Below are positions 6,535 through 6,610 of a stretch of 6,610 bases of DNA, piece after piece (the first letter of the stretch is position 1; each line of letters opens with the position of its first letter). The position numbers and the translations under genes were made by a program. The notes below the pieces were generated by a model. That model saw only the letters and a program-made list of their open reading frames with translations, searched no databases and was not told the DNA's origin. Source of the DNA: an uncultured Clostridia bacterium (GTDB taxonomy: Bacteria; Bacillota; Clostridia; Monoglobales; Firm-18); the NCBI GenBank assembly GCA_937914775.1, contig CALDNB010000254.1:1-6610 (forward strand), written 5' to 3'.

Positions 6535-6610
6535 AGGTGTTGAAATCAATAAAGATGCTGTTAAAGACGCAAAAGAAAATGCAAAACTTAACGGTGTTGA
6601 AAATATTAAG
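6530..6610 (+). CDS. Fragment of a TrmA/RlmD-type RNA (uracil-5-)methyltransferase
   Basis: The plus strand from 6530 reads VLGVEINKDAVKDAKENAKL then NGVENIK, 27 codons open to the window end. This matches the SAM-binding region of RlmD/TrmA-type 23S rRNA or tRNA uracil-5-methyltransferases, which have 'V.GVEI...AV.DA.ENAK.NG..N'. The acidic residue after the second strand would contact the ribose of S-adenosylmethionine. A TAG stop (6527-6529) immediately precedes it in frame, and in the family this motif follows some 300 residues of protein, so the gene is cut off at its 5' side. Related class I methyltransferases such as PrmA have similar motifs; the GVEINKDAVKDAKENAK wording favours TrmA/RlmD. 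Confidence 0.65.

Overview
The window looks like a mosaic of at least three DNA pieces from Firmicutes (Clostridia-like) bacteria, as expected from a gut or rumen metagenome. This rests on the protein families, the strong AGGAGG/GGAGG ribosome binding sites and the AT-rich core genes. Almost everything coding reads on the minus strand, from high to low coordinates.

The ordinary part is a tightly packed core operon from about 5397 down to 949. It holds the C-terminal half of a DUF512 protein, the ribosome-assembly GTPase Der, the glycerol-3-phosphate acyltransferase PlsY, the NAD(P)H glycerol-3-phosphate dehydrogenase GpsA, and the first half of an ABC-transporter solute-binding lipoprotein. 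Genes overlap or are separated by 5-16 bases, so transcriptional and translational coupling is likely. GpsA makes the sn-glycerol-3-phosphate that PlsY acylates to lysophosphatidic acid, so this pair forms the entry to phospholipid synthesis.

On the left (about 1-948) lies the first 282 codons of a GH8 reducing-end xylose-releasing exo-oligoxylanase (Rex type). It has its own ribosome binding site, a candidate promoter and a perfect small palindrome over the predicted -35. On the right (about 5381-6534) lies a fragment of a large, multi-domain cell-surface protein: two InlB/Listeria-type beta repeats, a chitobiase C-terminal-type domain, an FN3-like domain and the start of a bacterial Ig-like domain. 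It carries one frameshift near 6200. The last 81 bases read on the plus strand as a piece of a TrmA/RlmD-type RNA methyltransferase.

Three boundaries cut proteins in mid-domain: near 949, at 5381-5398 and near 6522-6536. At 5381-5398 the same bases fit both proteins in different frames, which points to joining through a short shared sequence. The most economical reading is a chimeric assembly or amplification product, not a new biological system. The core operon itself is intact and credible. No CRISPR array, tRNA, rRNA, insertion sequence or riboswitch was recognised, and no gene-free stretch exceeds about 100 bases.
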